Part shown: positions 1 to 10,669 of the stretch, piece after piece
How the letters are laid out: every line of letters starts with the position of its first letter
Position numbering within the stretch: the stretch's first letter is position 1
Source: Russula earlei
Lineage: Eukaryota; Basidiomycota; Agaricomycetes; Russulales; Russulaceae
Assembly: GCA_025769875.1 (NCBI GenBank)
Contig: JAGFNK010000087.1
Span: forward strand, 1-64,000
Reading direction: 5' to 3'
Length of the DNA stretch: 64,000 bases
Translations under genes and position numbers: made by a program
Notes under the pieces: model-generated
Database searches by the model: none
Told to the model about the DNA's origin: nothing
The model's input: only the letters and a program-made list of their open reading frames with translations

Positions 1-403
1 CCAACCAATACCCCCTACCAACTCTTTCCCCTCTCAAACATTCAAACATGTCCTCCACTTCGAATTCACCTGTCGCCTCTTCTGTCACCCTCATCCCTAC
101 TCCACCATACTCTCCTACTCTCCTACTCTCATCCCTCTGCCACTATCCAGAGAACCGTCTCCATTGACAGCCGCAACCATTAACACTTGACTCCTTGTCT
201 GACGGGCTGCATGACACACAGCAATGATTGCTCAGGCACAAGAACTCTGGCATGAAGAAACTCTGCCCACCATACTCCACACCTTTGGCAATTGTTCCCC
301 CTCTCAAGGAACCAGCCCCTCAGTCATTCATAGCCCTTCCTACCACATTTGAACACCCTCTCCCGATCCAATTCCTATTCCCCCTCATCTTGGCACACCT
401 ATC

Positions 404-1231
404 TGTCAAGACACGTACTGCTGATCACTAAGGACTCAGGAGCAGGTGGGCAAGGGTTGGAACAGATGATACGTGGTGAAGGCGGCATTGAACAAGAGGA
501 CAAGCCAAACGATGAGGAGGTACCAGATGGGGACTGGTAGGTGTTGCAAGAGACAGAGGCGAAGGCTGGAGGCCAGTGTAGCAAGGGGCTTTAAACAAGG
601 CGGTTGTTGAAGAGTACCTTGGAGGCGAGGGGAATCTTTAGACTGAGCAGTCGTGGGGGAGTACCCAGGAAGATGAGAGTATCACAAATGGACAGTCTGA
701 CGACTGCCATGCTTCATTGGGGCTTATATACAGTGTACAGGGTCGATTACAAAGGACTGGGACTATTCTAGACTCCTTGGTACCATCCAATAGGACTACA
801 GAGGCATAAACTTGCTTGTGTCAAGTCTCAGGCTTCCTGAGCGCATTACTGATCATTGTGGGGCGATGACATCATTATGATGTCACTGTGGAGCGCTTAG
901 TGAGCCTATGAGGCCACTGTGGAGTCGCTCAGTCAGCCATGATGTCATTGGAGCCTTGATGATGTCAGATGAGTTATGCAACAGTTTCTAAGAGTTTGTG
1001 CCGCTGTTTCAGGTTCTTGGTGGCTGGGTGACCATGTGGCTGCCACGCGATGATTACCCGATTAGGAAATGGGTGCCTGGTCGTGTTATAGTGCCTTTGC
1101 AATAGCGATATCTTGTACCACAGGAGGGATAGCCCAGAAAACGGAAGGGAGTTGGCAATGCAAGGTGAGAGAGGTCTCTCTTGAGTGAAATAGGACAATC
1201 TACAGCCAGGACCTGGCTTTGGTTTGTAACA
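404..1231 (-). mobile_element. Solo LTR, family A copy 1, TSD CTATC
   Basis: The 828-bp segment starts TGTCAAG and ends TTGTAACA on the plus strand. It is flanked by CTATC at 399-403 and again at 1232-1236, a perfect 5-bp target duplication. It is the reverse complement of the segment at 4226-5058. The TATA-like TATATAAGC of that plus copy sets the promoter direction, so this copy points left. There is no internal region, so it is a solo LTR left by LTR-LTR recombination. It interrupts the gag region of the surrounding element. Confidence 0.9.
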
Positions 1232-1626
1232 CTATCCCGCAACAGCCAACCCTTCCTCCTCTCAATGAAAATCTTGTCCCAGTCACACTGCATGAAAACA
1301 TCGACCCCCTGCCCACCTATACAACATCCATAGCCCAAGGGACAGATGCTATAGCCAAATTGTGAGAACTGGGAGATGGCTGGATGGAGGGAAATCTAGG
1401 ACTAGACATCTTGATTCCTGACCCAGGAAATGAAGACGACACCATTCCTCCACAATTCATCCTCCCTGACCTAACCAATGGGTTCCTCTCCGTCGTCGCC
1501 ACATATGGCCCTGGTTGCCCTACCCATTGAATCTCAGTCCATGCTCATGCCGATCCCTACCCCTGCCCTCTCCTCACAACAAAAGATGCCTTCCTATTCT
1601 GAGATGGACTTAGACATACCAAAGCC

Positions 1627-2082
1627 ATGAACGAGGCCCTTACATTTGAAAGGGATCTGTTCCTTGAAACAGAGGTTCTTCATTACCAATTTGCCATCAA
1701 AAAGGCACAACAAATGGCAAATCAACTCGTCACGGCCAGAGGACAGTATCATGATATGCTGTGGGAGATTAGAGACAGTGAGGTCAAATTGGCAAGAGCC
1801 AATGCAAAAACTCAACTTGAACCCAGAGTACTCTTTCAATCCATGCCACAACTGACCAAACAGGAACACAAGGACACCAAAGAAGCAATCCTTGATCCCT
1901 GGTACCAGTTCTCCCCCTGCACCTCTGATAAATGCTCTTGGTGCCTCAACGAAGGACACGACACCGTTGACTGCCCCAAAATCACCACTTGTGTCCTGTG
2001 TAATCAACATGGACACCGAGCTGATCTTTGCAGGACTCCTCATAGGCAATGCAAACCAAACAAGATATGCAGAGTCCCTTGA
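1627..2082 (+). CDS. Gag-like protein with two CCHC zinc knuckles (partial)
   Basis: The 151-residue frame has a charged, coiled-coil-like N half (residues 1-70). Two adjacent CX2CX4HX4C knuckles follow near residues 103-116 (CSWC..H..C) and 122-135 (CVLC..H..C), the nucleic-acid-binding signature of retrotransposon Gag. The frame stops about 80 bp before the polypurine tract and 3' LTR, so no pol follows. The true start is probably farther upstream, in the part split by the solo LTR at 404-1231. The role (RNA packaging) is inferred from the knuckles alone. Confidence 0.6.
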   Translation: MNEALTFERDLFLETEVLHYQFAIKKAQQMANQLVTARGQYHDMLWEIRDSEVKLARANAKTQLEPRVLFQSMPQLTKQEHKDTKEAILDPWYQFSPCTSDKCSWCLNEGHDTVDCPKITTCVLCNQHGHRADLCRTPHRQCKPNKICRVP

Positions 2083-2160
2083 GATCAACTCCACTACCAC
2101 ACCCACTGTTGCATCTCCAACATTCACCCCTATGGAGGTTAGACCTTAACAAGGGGGTAA

Positions 2161-2653
2161 TGTCACAATAACTGGTACATCGGACCAGACCAGCAACCAG
2201 GCAAGCCAGCCTGGACATGTCTCATGTTTTCCGCATGTTCTTATGACTCACACTGCCTCACATGTACCACCTGGTTCTTGAATGTTCTAGTACAATCACC
2301 TCATTGTTTCCTCATGAATACTATTTGATATAGCATTCTATATGTATATAAACCTGACAATTGCTGAGGACAAGCCTTAAGCTTGTTCTCCTGTGAATAT
2401 CACTGGATTCTCACTTCAGAACTTGTAGGCTTGCAAGTAATCAAGCAATTGTCTTGAATATCTTCTCAACCTCCAAAGTCTTCAAATGCGAAGACTTATT
2501 GTCTCTTTCCCTTCTCCATGGTACATACCTGCTTTGGCAGTATTGTCACCGAGATCCCCAAATCTCACAAGAACCTCTTGTTCTTGCTCGACTCAGTGCG
2601 CACAACTTGTGCATGAACCGATTTGTCAGTGACACCACCCCCAGTCGGTGACA
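2161..2653 (+). mobile_element. 3' LTR, family D
   Basis: The LTR runs from TGTCACAATAAC to GTCGGTGACA with 6-bp inverted ends TGTCAC/GTGACA. It is 493 bp long. A polypurine tract lies immediately 5'. A TATA-like TATGTATATAAAC is near 2341, followed by a region containing AAGCTTG as in families A and B. No second LTR of this family lies in the window. Confidence 0.75.
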
Positions 2654-2742
2654 ATGTGGTAAAGCAGAACAAACAATACATGCACTGAACACACATCCTG
2701 CTATAGTAACACTTCACTATATACAATATTTTTGCTAAGGCC

Positions 2743-3354
2743 TGTCATGAATTACCCCCTTCTTGGTTTGTCTCTAAACTCTTTTGTTATTGTTTACTTT
2801 TACTATTGTTCTCCTCCATCACCCTCATCCCCTTGGTTACCATTTCATCCCTTGATACTGATGGTCCCTTATTGTTTTACCTATTGTGTTTCACCTATTG
2901 TTTGAGTTTCTTTTGCTATTGGTTCACCTTTATCTATTGTTCTACGTATGGTACTGTACAGCCTCACTAGATACAGTATTTAAGCGCCTGTAAAAGCTGG
3001 GGAATGCCCCAAGCTTAGCTTTGTCCCATCTCCTGTCGCATCCCTTTGCCCTGTATCCTCTCTCAATCACAACTTGTTTGTGCTGGCTTTTACCTTGCTT
3101 GACATCAAATACACTAGGAGGAACTCTTGCATTCCTCTTACTCCTCTCTTGCTCTATCATCATCCTCCTCTTCTGTGAAACCAGAAGATTGACTCTGTCT
3201 GTGGACTGAGTCATTGTCTGACTCAGCCTTGAGACACTAAACCTTTGATCTGGTCTCCTTGAGCCAGCCCCACTGAACCCCTTGAACCAAGTCACAGGGA
3301 CTTGGCCCCCACTGAACCTTGAGCTAACACTCTTACAGCCGCAATGCTGTAACA
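2743..3354 (+). mobile_element. Solo LTR, family B copy 1, TSD AGGCC
   Basis: The 612-bp LTR starts TGTCATGAATTACC and ends CAATGCTGTAACA. It is flanked by AGGCC at 2738-2742 and 3355-3359. A TATA-like CAGTATTTAAGC is near 2969 and a conserved block (CTGGGGAATGCCCCAAGC) lies just downstream. Family B copies at 4019, 11721 and 24441 share the start TGTTRTGATCTACC. The element landed next to the 3' end of a Helitron helicase gene. Confidence 0.9.
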
Positions 3355-4018
3355 AGGCCTCCCTCTTCTCTTCCTCTCAAATCACCTTGATGTTGGAGAC
3401 AGAGGTCACCCTTGACACCCCAACATAGAATTGCCCATGTGTGAATGCTGGCTTTCTGAGGTCCAGCCCAACATGCTTCAGGGTCTGCCCTTGAGACTTG
3501 TTGATAGTCATGGCAAAGCATGCCCTCATAGGGAATTGCCTCCTTGTGAACTTGAAGGTAACTTGATCCAGTGTTGGCTGGCAAGGGATCCTGGGGATAA
3601 AGACCTTCTCCCTTGCCTGCTCCCCTGTTATCAGCTCAACTTCTAGCACCCTGTTGCTAGACCTCCTCAAGATCCCTCTGCTGCCATTGCAGACACCTTG
3701 TCTTGCATCCAAGTTCCTCAGCACCATCACAGGACAGCCCACCTTGAGCTCTAGCTTGGCAAGAGGAAGTCCAGAGCAGTTGATTGAGTTCAGGTACTCC
3801 ACTGTATAGTTCAGCATCACATTGGCATCCCCACTCTGCTCAGAAGTGGGAATGCTGTCTGCACTCTGAAACACCTGTCCTCTCCCTGGGAACCTCCTAA
3901 GCACCTCCTTGTTGATGCTGTCCACATCAGTGTTAAGGCTAGAAAGGATGGCACACTCTGCAAAGTACTGGGAAGAAGGGCTGCCAGTGTCAAGGCCAGG
4001 GTAGATACTGTCAATCAG

Positions 4019-5418
4019 TGTTATGATCTACCCTTCTGTTGGTTTGTTGCCAACCCCCTTTTTGATCCCTGTTATTGTTCTCCATTTCTCATCCTTGTCC
4101 CCTCAGTTACTGTTTCATCCCTTGATGCTGATGGCTCCTTATTGTTTCACTTGTTATGTTTCATCTATTGTCCAAGCCCCTTTTGCTACTGGCTTAGTAT
4201 TATCTATTGTTCTGCATATAGTACTTGTTATGAACCAAGGCCAGATCCCGGCCATATATTGTCCTATTTCACTCTAGAGAGACCTCTCTTGCTTTGCATT
4301 GCCAACACACTTCTGTTTCTTGGGCTACCCCTCCAGCGGTGCAAGATATCCCATCCCTATTGCAAAGGCACTATAACACAACCAGGCACCCATTTCCTAA
4401 TTGAGTAATTGTTGCATGGCAGCCACATGGCCACTCAGCCACCAAGAACCCAAAACAGTGGCATAAACTCCTATAAACTGTTGCATAACTCCTATGATGT
4501 CATCTAGGCTCCAATGACATCATGGCTGACTGAGCAACTCCACAATGACCTCACTGGCTCACTAAGTGCTCCACAGTGACATCATAAGGATGTCATCGCT
4601 CTACAATGATCAGTGATATGCTCAGTAAGCCTGAAACCTGACACAAGTGAGTTTATGCCACTGTAGTCCTATTGGATGGTACCAAGGAGTCTAGAATAGT
4701 TCCTGCTCTTTGTAATTGACCCTGTACACAGTATATAAGCCCCAATGTAACATGGCAGTTGTCAGACTGTCCATTTGTGATACTCTCATCCTCCTGGGTA
4801 CTCCCCCATGACCACTCAGTTTAAAGTCTTCCCTCATCTTCAAGGTATTCTTCAATGACTGCCTTGTCTAAAGCCCCTCACTACACTGGCCTCTAACCTT
4901 TGCCTTTGTCTCCAGCAACATCTGCCAGTACCCCTTTGGTACCTCCTTGTCATTTGGCTTGTCCTCCTGTTCAACACCATCTATGCTGCGTATCATCTGT
5001 TCTGACCCTTGCCCACCTGCTCCTGAGTCCTTAGTGATCAGCAGTACATGTCTTGACAGTACTGTACAGCCTTGTTAGATACAGTATTTAAGCACCTGTA
5101 GAAGCTGGGGAATACCCCAAGCTTAGCTTTGTCCCAACTCCTGTTGCATCCTTTGCCCTGTATCCTCTCTCAATCACAAGTGTTGTGCTGGCTTATACTC
5201 TGCTTGACTTGAGCTTGTCACAAAGGACCTTTGTGTCCCTCTTCCTCCTCTGCTTCTCTCTCATTGTCCTCCTCTTCTGTGAAACCAGAAGATCAACTCT
5301 GTCTGCAGATTAGTTATTGTCTGACTTAATCCTGAGACACTAAACCTTTGAACTGGCCTCCTTGGGCTGGCCCCACTGAACCCTGAGCTAACACTCCAAT
5401 GGCTGTGACACTGTAACA
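4019..5418 (+). mobile_element. Solo LTR, family B copy 2, TSD ATCAG, split by LTR-A
   Basis: It starts TGTTATGATCTACCC at 4019 and ends GACACTGTAACA at 5418. ATCAG flanks it at 4014-4018 and 5419-5423. The LTR is interrupted at 4226-5058 by a family A solo LTR with its own TSD. Without that insert it is about 562 bp. It inserted inside the helicase codons for Ile-Asp in the Helitron gene. Confidence 0.9.
4226..5058 (+). mobile_element. Solo LTR, family A copy 2, TSD GTACT
   Basis: The 833-bp LTR starts TGTTATGAACCAAGG and ends CATGTCTTGACA. GTACT flanks it at 4221-4225 and 5059-5063. The promoter-like CAGTATATAAGCCCC lies near 4729. It is nested in LTR-B copy 2, so it is younger than that insertion. 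Confidence 0.9.
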
Positions 5419-6500
5419 ATCAGAGAGGAAACTGTGTTCTCCCTGCACTTCATATAGGGGGGAAGATGGATGATAGAGTTTGGATCAGTGTGCCTGCCTT
5501 GGCCAACCTCCAGTTGCCACTGTGCAAAGTTGGCCTCAGCTTGAATGCCAGTGTTAAGGTGCAAATTTTGGTGGAGATGAAGCACTTTGATGGATCTCCA
5601 GAGGGGGGAGTGTGTCATGAACCATTTCCTGGAGAGGGCCCTTGAAGGACCCTTCCACTTATGAGAGGAAACCCAGCCTCTATGGTGTCACCCTGTTCAC
5701 ATGGACAAAAGGGGTGAGTAGAGGTGTCCACAATATCACCTGCACATTGTTGCGCGAGTGATTCTCGGCACAATCAACATACAGCAAGCCCTACTTAATA
5801 GCAACCCTTTTAGCAATAAAGGACAGCATTATAGCTTCTCTAAAGACCCTTTAGGATGACTCTAAGTGCTCTACCAGAGGCACTAACAAGACACTAACAG
5901 CCCTATAATGTGTTATTAGACTAACTTTAATAACCTTAGAACGAACTATGAAACAATACTAAGGACCTTAATATAAATATTAGGGTTGACTCTAAGGACC
6001 CTAATAGAACTATATAAGGGGCCTTATAAGCAACTCCATTCCTCGAACCAAACTACAACTCCTCAAATGACCGGCCCTAAACTAACTAACAGCAAATGAA
6101 TCAGGTGCTTTGCACATGTACTAAAGCAGTAAACACGTGGACAGTAAAGGCTCTTACTCATCAAGAGAAGCCTTCTTACTCAGCAGCTTACTGAGCATGC
6201 TCAGTCATGCTCAGTAAGCTGCTGAGTAAGAAGGCTCATCCTGATGAGTAAGAGCCTTTACTGTCCATGTGTTTACTTCTTTAATACATGTGCAAAGCAC
6301 CTGATTCATTTCCTGTTAGTTAGTTTAGGGCTAGTCATTTGAGGACTTGTAGTGTGGTGCAAGGAATAGAGTTGCTTATAAGGCCCCTTATATAGTTCTA
6401 TTAGGGTCCTTAGAGTCAACCCTAATACTTATATTACTGTCGTTTTCATGTGACCTTGCACTTGCCATTTTTGGATGTCATTTCAAGTGCGAAAATAAAA

Positions 6501-7060
6501 CTGCTATATCTCAACAGTTTCTCAACAGATTGCCTTGAAACTTTGACAGTAGAACCTTATATGTTGTATCTAGGTGCAGCTAAAATATGGGAGCCTAATA
6601 TTTAGTTCTTGAAATGTCGATTTTCAGGTGGTGACATGAGTGCAAAACTTTGAACTGCCATATCTCAACTGTTTCTGAACCAATTGACTTGAAACTTTGA
6701 CAGTGGGATCCCATGTACTGTATCTAGGTGCAGCCCAAGAGTTGGGGTCTGATTCTTAGGTTTTGAAGTTTCAGTTTTTGGGTGTGATCTGAGTTCGAAA
6801 TTTCAATCTGCCATATCTCAACCATTTCTCAATAGATTGCCTTGAAACATGGACAGTGGGACCTTATATACTGTATCTAGGTGCAGCGAAAATATGGGAG
6901 CCTAATATTCAGTTTTTGAAGTTTCGATTTTTGGGTGCCAAGCTGCATGTAAAATTTCGTACTGCCATGTCTCAACCATTTCTCAATGGATTGTCTTGAA
7001 ACTTGGACAGTGGAACCTCATGCACTGTAGCTAGATGTTTCACTCGTTGGATGTTCATGT
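6501..7060 (+). repeat. Four ~154-bp tandem units in the left F1 arm (mirrored at 9690-10250)
   Basis: Units begin with CTGCYATATCTCAAC at 6501, 6655, 6808 and 6962, a period of 153-154 bp. Each contains GATTGYCTTGAAAC, then ACAGTGGRAYC, then TCTAGGTGCAGC, then TTTTGAARTTTC. The mirrored set lies in the right arm. Further copies are at 18200-18480, 20095-20351 and 28034-28110, all belonging to copy F2. Confidence 0.8.
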
Positions 7061-8172
7061 TTTGGGGTGCCAACCCCAAGCATGAGAATATTACATTATC
7101 CCTACAGCTGAATCCATCCATGATATGATATGACTATTACAACTGTACCACGCGAGAAGGGCACACTTAAGTTCATGGGGCTGGACAAGGACTGAGGGAA
7201 GAGTGAAAGAGACAAAATTGAAATGATGATGTGAGGCATGCATCGAGGCAGCAATAGGCATCGGCACGGGTACATGTGTGTGTAGCTTCTTCAGTGAGTC
7301 TTCGGCCTTGTGCACGCGTGGTCACATCATTGCAAAGGGGGGTGTGCACGTTCTGAGGTGTTGCCATGCATTGGAATGCGGGCACAGTGCTGGGAAGCAG
7401 GAGGGAGGAGTGTGCTTGCATCGTGTGTCAAATGTGTCGTCGCGATGTGGTGTTGCCAGGCGTCAGCCGTGTTGCTGATATTGGTGCTGCTGCTGTTGTT
7501 GTTGTCATTGATCCTGGTGCTGCTGTCATGGCAGAGGCTGAGGCGTGGTCATTTGAGGCAATGGGGTGGCGAGAGGCAAGGGTGTAGGCGATGGCGTTAT
7601 GGAAAGGCGTGAGCATCTGAGGGGGTGACTTGCGTGTTGCTCGTGCTGTCATCTTGTGGGCACAGCGATGAGGTCTTCGCCACTGCAGGTGATGGCAGCG
7701 CTCGTGGGTGAGGTTGTACGTATGGATGGGGATGTGGTGGAAGGGGAGGAGTGGTGCAGTGTGGTGCTTGCATTGGTGACTTCTCCTGTGGCGACATCGT
7801 GGTGGCAGCTGGTGATCTTTCTGTGGGGCAGTGTCGGGGTAATGATGGGCGATGCTGGACGTGTGGGAACCGCAGGGACGACGGGAGCAGGTGATGTGAA
7901 GGCATGACATTTTGGCAACCATACCCACTGTTACGGGGCAGGGTGGGGAATGCGGTGGTGTGGGTTTTGCCTGGAGTCGCATAGAAGCGTGGCTGTGTGT
8001 GCTCATATGTTGGGCAGCAGAGAGGTGATGTTGTGCCGGGCGGGAGAGTGGGTAAACGCACGCATGCACTGAGGGGGTCCAGGGGGTGTGATCCATTCGT
8101 TGTGAAGGGAAGTAGGATGTTCACATCCTCAGAAAGCGCCGAAGAGTGTCCTGCCGGTGAGAAGGGACGAGC

Positions 8173-8574
8173 ATGACGTGTCCACAGCGACGTTGCTCAG
8201 AGGTGCCTTGGACTCTGATGTTGAGGATGCAAGAAGTAGACCTGTCTCTTCAAAGGTCTCCCGGATTGCCATCATTTGATACAAATCATCCTGCTTCCCG
8301 TTGCGGTTACCTCCAAGAGAGACCTGGGTGATACAGACTGGGTGGGATCAGCCAAAGGTACACGCACAATGTCACCACCACCTGGATAAGCAATATGTAG
8401 ATTCAAATAGTGTGAGAATGTGCGAGTAAGCACTCCAAGTGCTAGTGCTAGCATGCACAAGCGGAAATCCAGAACCACGATTGCAAATACGAGACTACAG
8501 ATAGGAAAACAAGAGAGAGAAGAGACAAGCAATCTGACTTATTCCTACATAGGTCTCCTGGTGCTTTTATTATA
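8173..8574. other. Single-copy loop of element F1
   Basis: These 402 bp separate the two arms and have no partner elsewhere in the window. A minus frame (8532-8272) is open for 86 codons, with a hydrophobic N part and then an ordinary-looking tail (GGGDIVRVPLADP). I do not recognise it. It could be residue of a former internal gene or a captured host fragment. Confidence 0.5.
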
Positions 8575-10669
8575 GCTCATCCCTTCTCACCGGCAGGACA
8601 CTCTTCAGTGCTTTCTGAGGATGTGAACATCCTACTTCCCTTCACAACGAATGGATCATGCCCCCTGGACCCCCTCAGTGCATGCGTGCATTTACCTGCT
8701 CTCCCGCCCGGCACGACATCACCTCTCTACTGCCCAACATATGCACACACACAGCCATGCTTCTATGTGACTCCAGGCAAAACCCACACCACTGCATTCC
8801 CCACCCTGCCCCGTAACAGTGGGTATGGTTGCCGAAATGTCATGCCTTCACATCACCTGCTCCCGTCGTCCCTGCGGTTCCCACACGTCCAGCATTGCCC
8901 ATCATTACCCCGACGCCGCCCCACAGAAAGATCACCAGCCGCCACCATGATGTCGCCACAGGAGAAGTCACCAATGCAAGCACCACACCGCACCACTCCT
9001 CCCCTTCCACCGCATCCCCATCCATACGTACAACCTCACCCACAAGCGCTGCCATCACCTGCAGTGGCGAAGACCTCGTCGCCATGCCCACAAGATGACA
9101 GCATGAGCAACACGCAAGTCACCCCCTCAGATGCTCACGCCTTTCCATAACGCCATCGCCTACGCCCTTGCCTCTCACCACCCCATTGCCTCAAACGACC
9201 ACGCCTCAGCCTCTGCCATGACAGCAGCACCAGGATCAATGACAACAACAACAGCAGCAGCACCAATATCAGCAACATGGCCGACACCTGGCAACACCAC
9301 ATTGCAATGACACATTTGACACATGATGCAAGCACACTCCTCCCTCCTGCTTCCCAGCACTGTGCCCGCATTCCAATGCATGGCAACACCTCAGAACGTG
9401 CACACCCCCCTTTGCGACGATGTGACCACACGTGCGCAAGGCCGAAGACTCACTGAAGAAGCTACACGCACATGTACCCGTGCTGATGCCTATTGCTGCC
9501 TCGACGCATGCCTCACGTCATCATTTCAATTTTGTCTCTTTCACTCTTCCCTCAGTCCTTGTCCAGCCCCATGAACTTAAGTGTGCCCTTCTCGCGCGGT
9601 ACAGTTGTAATAGTCATATCATATCATGGATGGATTCAGCTGTAGGGATAATGTAATATTCTCATGCTTGGGGTTGGCACCCCAAAACGTGAACATCCAA
9701 TGAGTGAAACATCTAGCTACAGTGCATGAGGTTCCACTGTCCAAGTTTCAAGACAATCCATTGAGAAATGGTTGAGACATGGCAGTACGAAATTTCGCAT
9801 GCAGCTCGGCACCCAAAAATCGAAACTTCAAAAACTGAATATTAGGCTCCCATATTTTCGCTGCACCTAGATACAGTATATAAGGTCCCACTGTCCACGT
9901 TTCAAGGCAATCTATTGAGAAATGGTTGAGATATGGCAGATTGAAATTTCAAACTCAGATCACACCCAAAAACTGAAACTTCAAAACCTAAGAATCAGAC
10001 CCCAACTCTTGGGCTGCACCTAGATACAGTACATGGGATCCCACTGTCAAAGTTTCAAGTCAATCGGTTCAGAAACAGTTGAGATATGGCAGTTCAAAGT
10101 TTTGCACTCATGTCACCACCCAAAAATCGACATTTCAAGAACTAAATATTAGGCTCCCATATTTTAGCTGCACCTAGATACAACATATAAGGTTCTACTG
10201 TCAAAGTTTCAAGGCAATCTGTTGAGAAACTGTTGAGATATAGCAGTTTTATTTTCACACTCGAAATGACATCCAAAAATGGCAAGTGCAAGGTCACGTG
10301 AAAACAACTGTAAGGTCCTTAGTATTATTTCATAGTTCATTCTAAGGTTATTAGAGTTAGTCTAATAACACATTATAGGGCTGTTAGTGTCTTGTTAGTG
10401 CCTCTGGTAGAGCACTTAGAGTCATCCTAAAGGGTCTTTAGAGAAGCTATAATGCTGTCCTTTATTGCTAAAAGGGTTGCCATTAAGTGGGGCTTGCTGT
10501 ATGTCGATTGTGCCTGAGAATCACTCGCGCAACAATGCACATGTGATATTGTGGACACCTCTACTCACCCCTTTTGTCCATGTGAACAAGGTGACACCAT
10601 AGAGGCTGGGTTTCCTCTCATAAGTGGAAGGGTCCTTCAAGGGCCCTCTCCGGGAAATGGTTCATGACA

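Larger units (their letters stand above)
1..2653 (+). mobile_element. Truncated LTR retroelement: gag region plus 3' LTR (family D)
   Basis: Positions 1-403 and 1232-2160 read as one internal region once the solo LTR at 404-1231 is removed. The region ends in a polypurine tract (AACAAGGGGGTAA, 2148-2160) that directly abuts an LTR starting TGTCAC. The left end lies outside the window. A gag-like frame with two zinc knuckles lies at 1627-2082. I see no reverse transcriptase or integrase, so this is either a non-autonomous element or one with an internal deletion. The superfamily cannot be decided. Confidence 0.65.
3377..5612 (-). pseudogene. Helitron-encoded helicase, C-terminal part, split by nested LTRs
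   Basis: Two minus-strand pieces belong together: 5612-5419 (upstream coding) and 4018-3377 (downstream, ending at the natural stop). Between them sits LTR-B copy 2 with TSD ATCAG. Across the TSD the reading frame continues (...SSLIDSIYPGLDTGS...). The downstream piece carries the Pif1/Helitron helicase end: GCPVMVLRNLD, FAMTINKSQGQT (a helicase motif V/VI-like block) and FYVGVSRVTS. In intact Helitrons this protein has an N-terminal Rep nuclease and a helicase for rolling-circle transposition. Only the last roughly 280 residues remain, because the upstream side stops at the LTR-C boundary at 5613. I saw no Helitron terminus (CTRR hairpin end). Confidence 0.85.
6437..10310. mobile_element. 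Element F1: 3.9-kb DNA element with 1.7-kb inverted arms, TSD TA
   Basis: The left arm (6437-8172) and right arm (8575-10310) are near-identical inverted repeats of about 1,736 bp around a 402-bp loop (8173-8574). The ends read CTGTCGTTTTC and GAAAACAACTG. TA flanks both sides (6435-6436 and 10311-10312), and the flanking LTR-C sequence joins cleanly at one TA. A TA target with CTGT ends is compatible with the Tc1/mariner superfamily, but no DDE transposase is visible. It is therefore a non-autonomous foldback-like element. The outer 600 bp of each arm holds about 154-bp tandem units. The inner arm holds mirrored GC-richer sequence whose frames are low-complexity. A partial copy is at 18144-28122 and a fragment at 11220-11715. 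Confidence 0.8.
5613..10669. mobile_element. Inverted dimer of the LTR-C 5' part, split by element F1
   Basis: The segment begins TGTCATGAACC and ends GGTTCATGACA. The sequence 5613 to about 6205 is LTR-C in plus orientation. From about 6205 to 6436, continued at 10313-10669, the same sequence runs in reverse complement. Element F1 (6437-10310) sits between with a TA duplication. The turning point (6190-6215) lies in a short hairpin of repeated GCATGCTCAGTAAGC-like motifs that also exists in normal LTR-C. No target duplication flanks the dimer (GAGTG on the left, GACAC on the right), so it looks like a rearrangement rather than a clean insertion. Confidence 0.7.

Noticed and set aside
7428..8124. 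Long minus frames of 222 and 175 codons in the left F1 arm
   Set aside because: They are His/Pro/Thr/Ser-rich, overlap each other, and reappear on the opposite strand in the right arm simply because the arms are inverted copies. No domain is present.
8608..9150. 180-codon plus frame in the right F1 arm
   Set aside because: It is the mirror image of the frame at 8124-7597 and has the same low-complexity composition. I treat both as by-products of the repeat.
6437..10310. Assembly artefact explanation for the large palindrome
   Set aside because: The arms differ at scattered bases, a TA duplication marks both ends, and an independent partial copy has the same terminus. A fold-back artefact would give identical arms. 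It still deserves long-read confirmation.
5613..10669. A true TIR transposon from TGTCATGAACC to GGTTCATGACA
   Set aside because: The flanks GAGTG and GACAC are not duplicates, and the same sequence occurs as a normal LTR with TSD TAAAG at 20818-27659.
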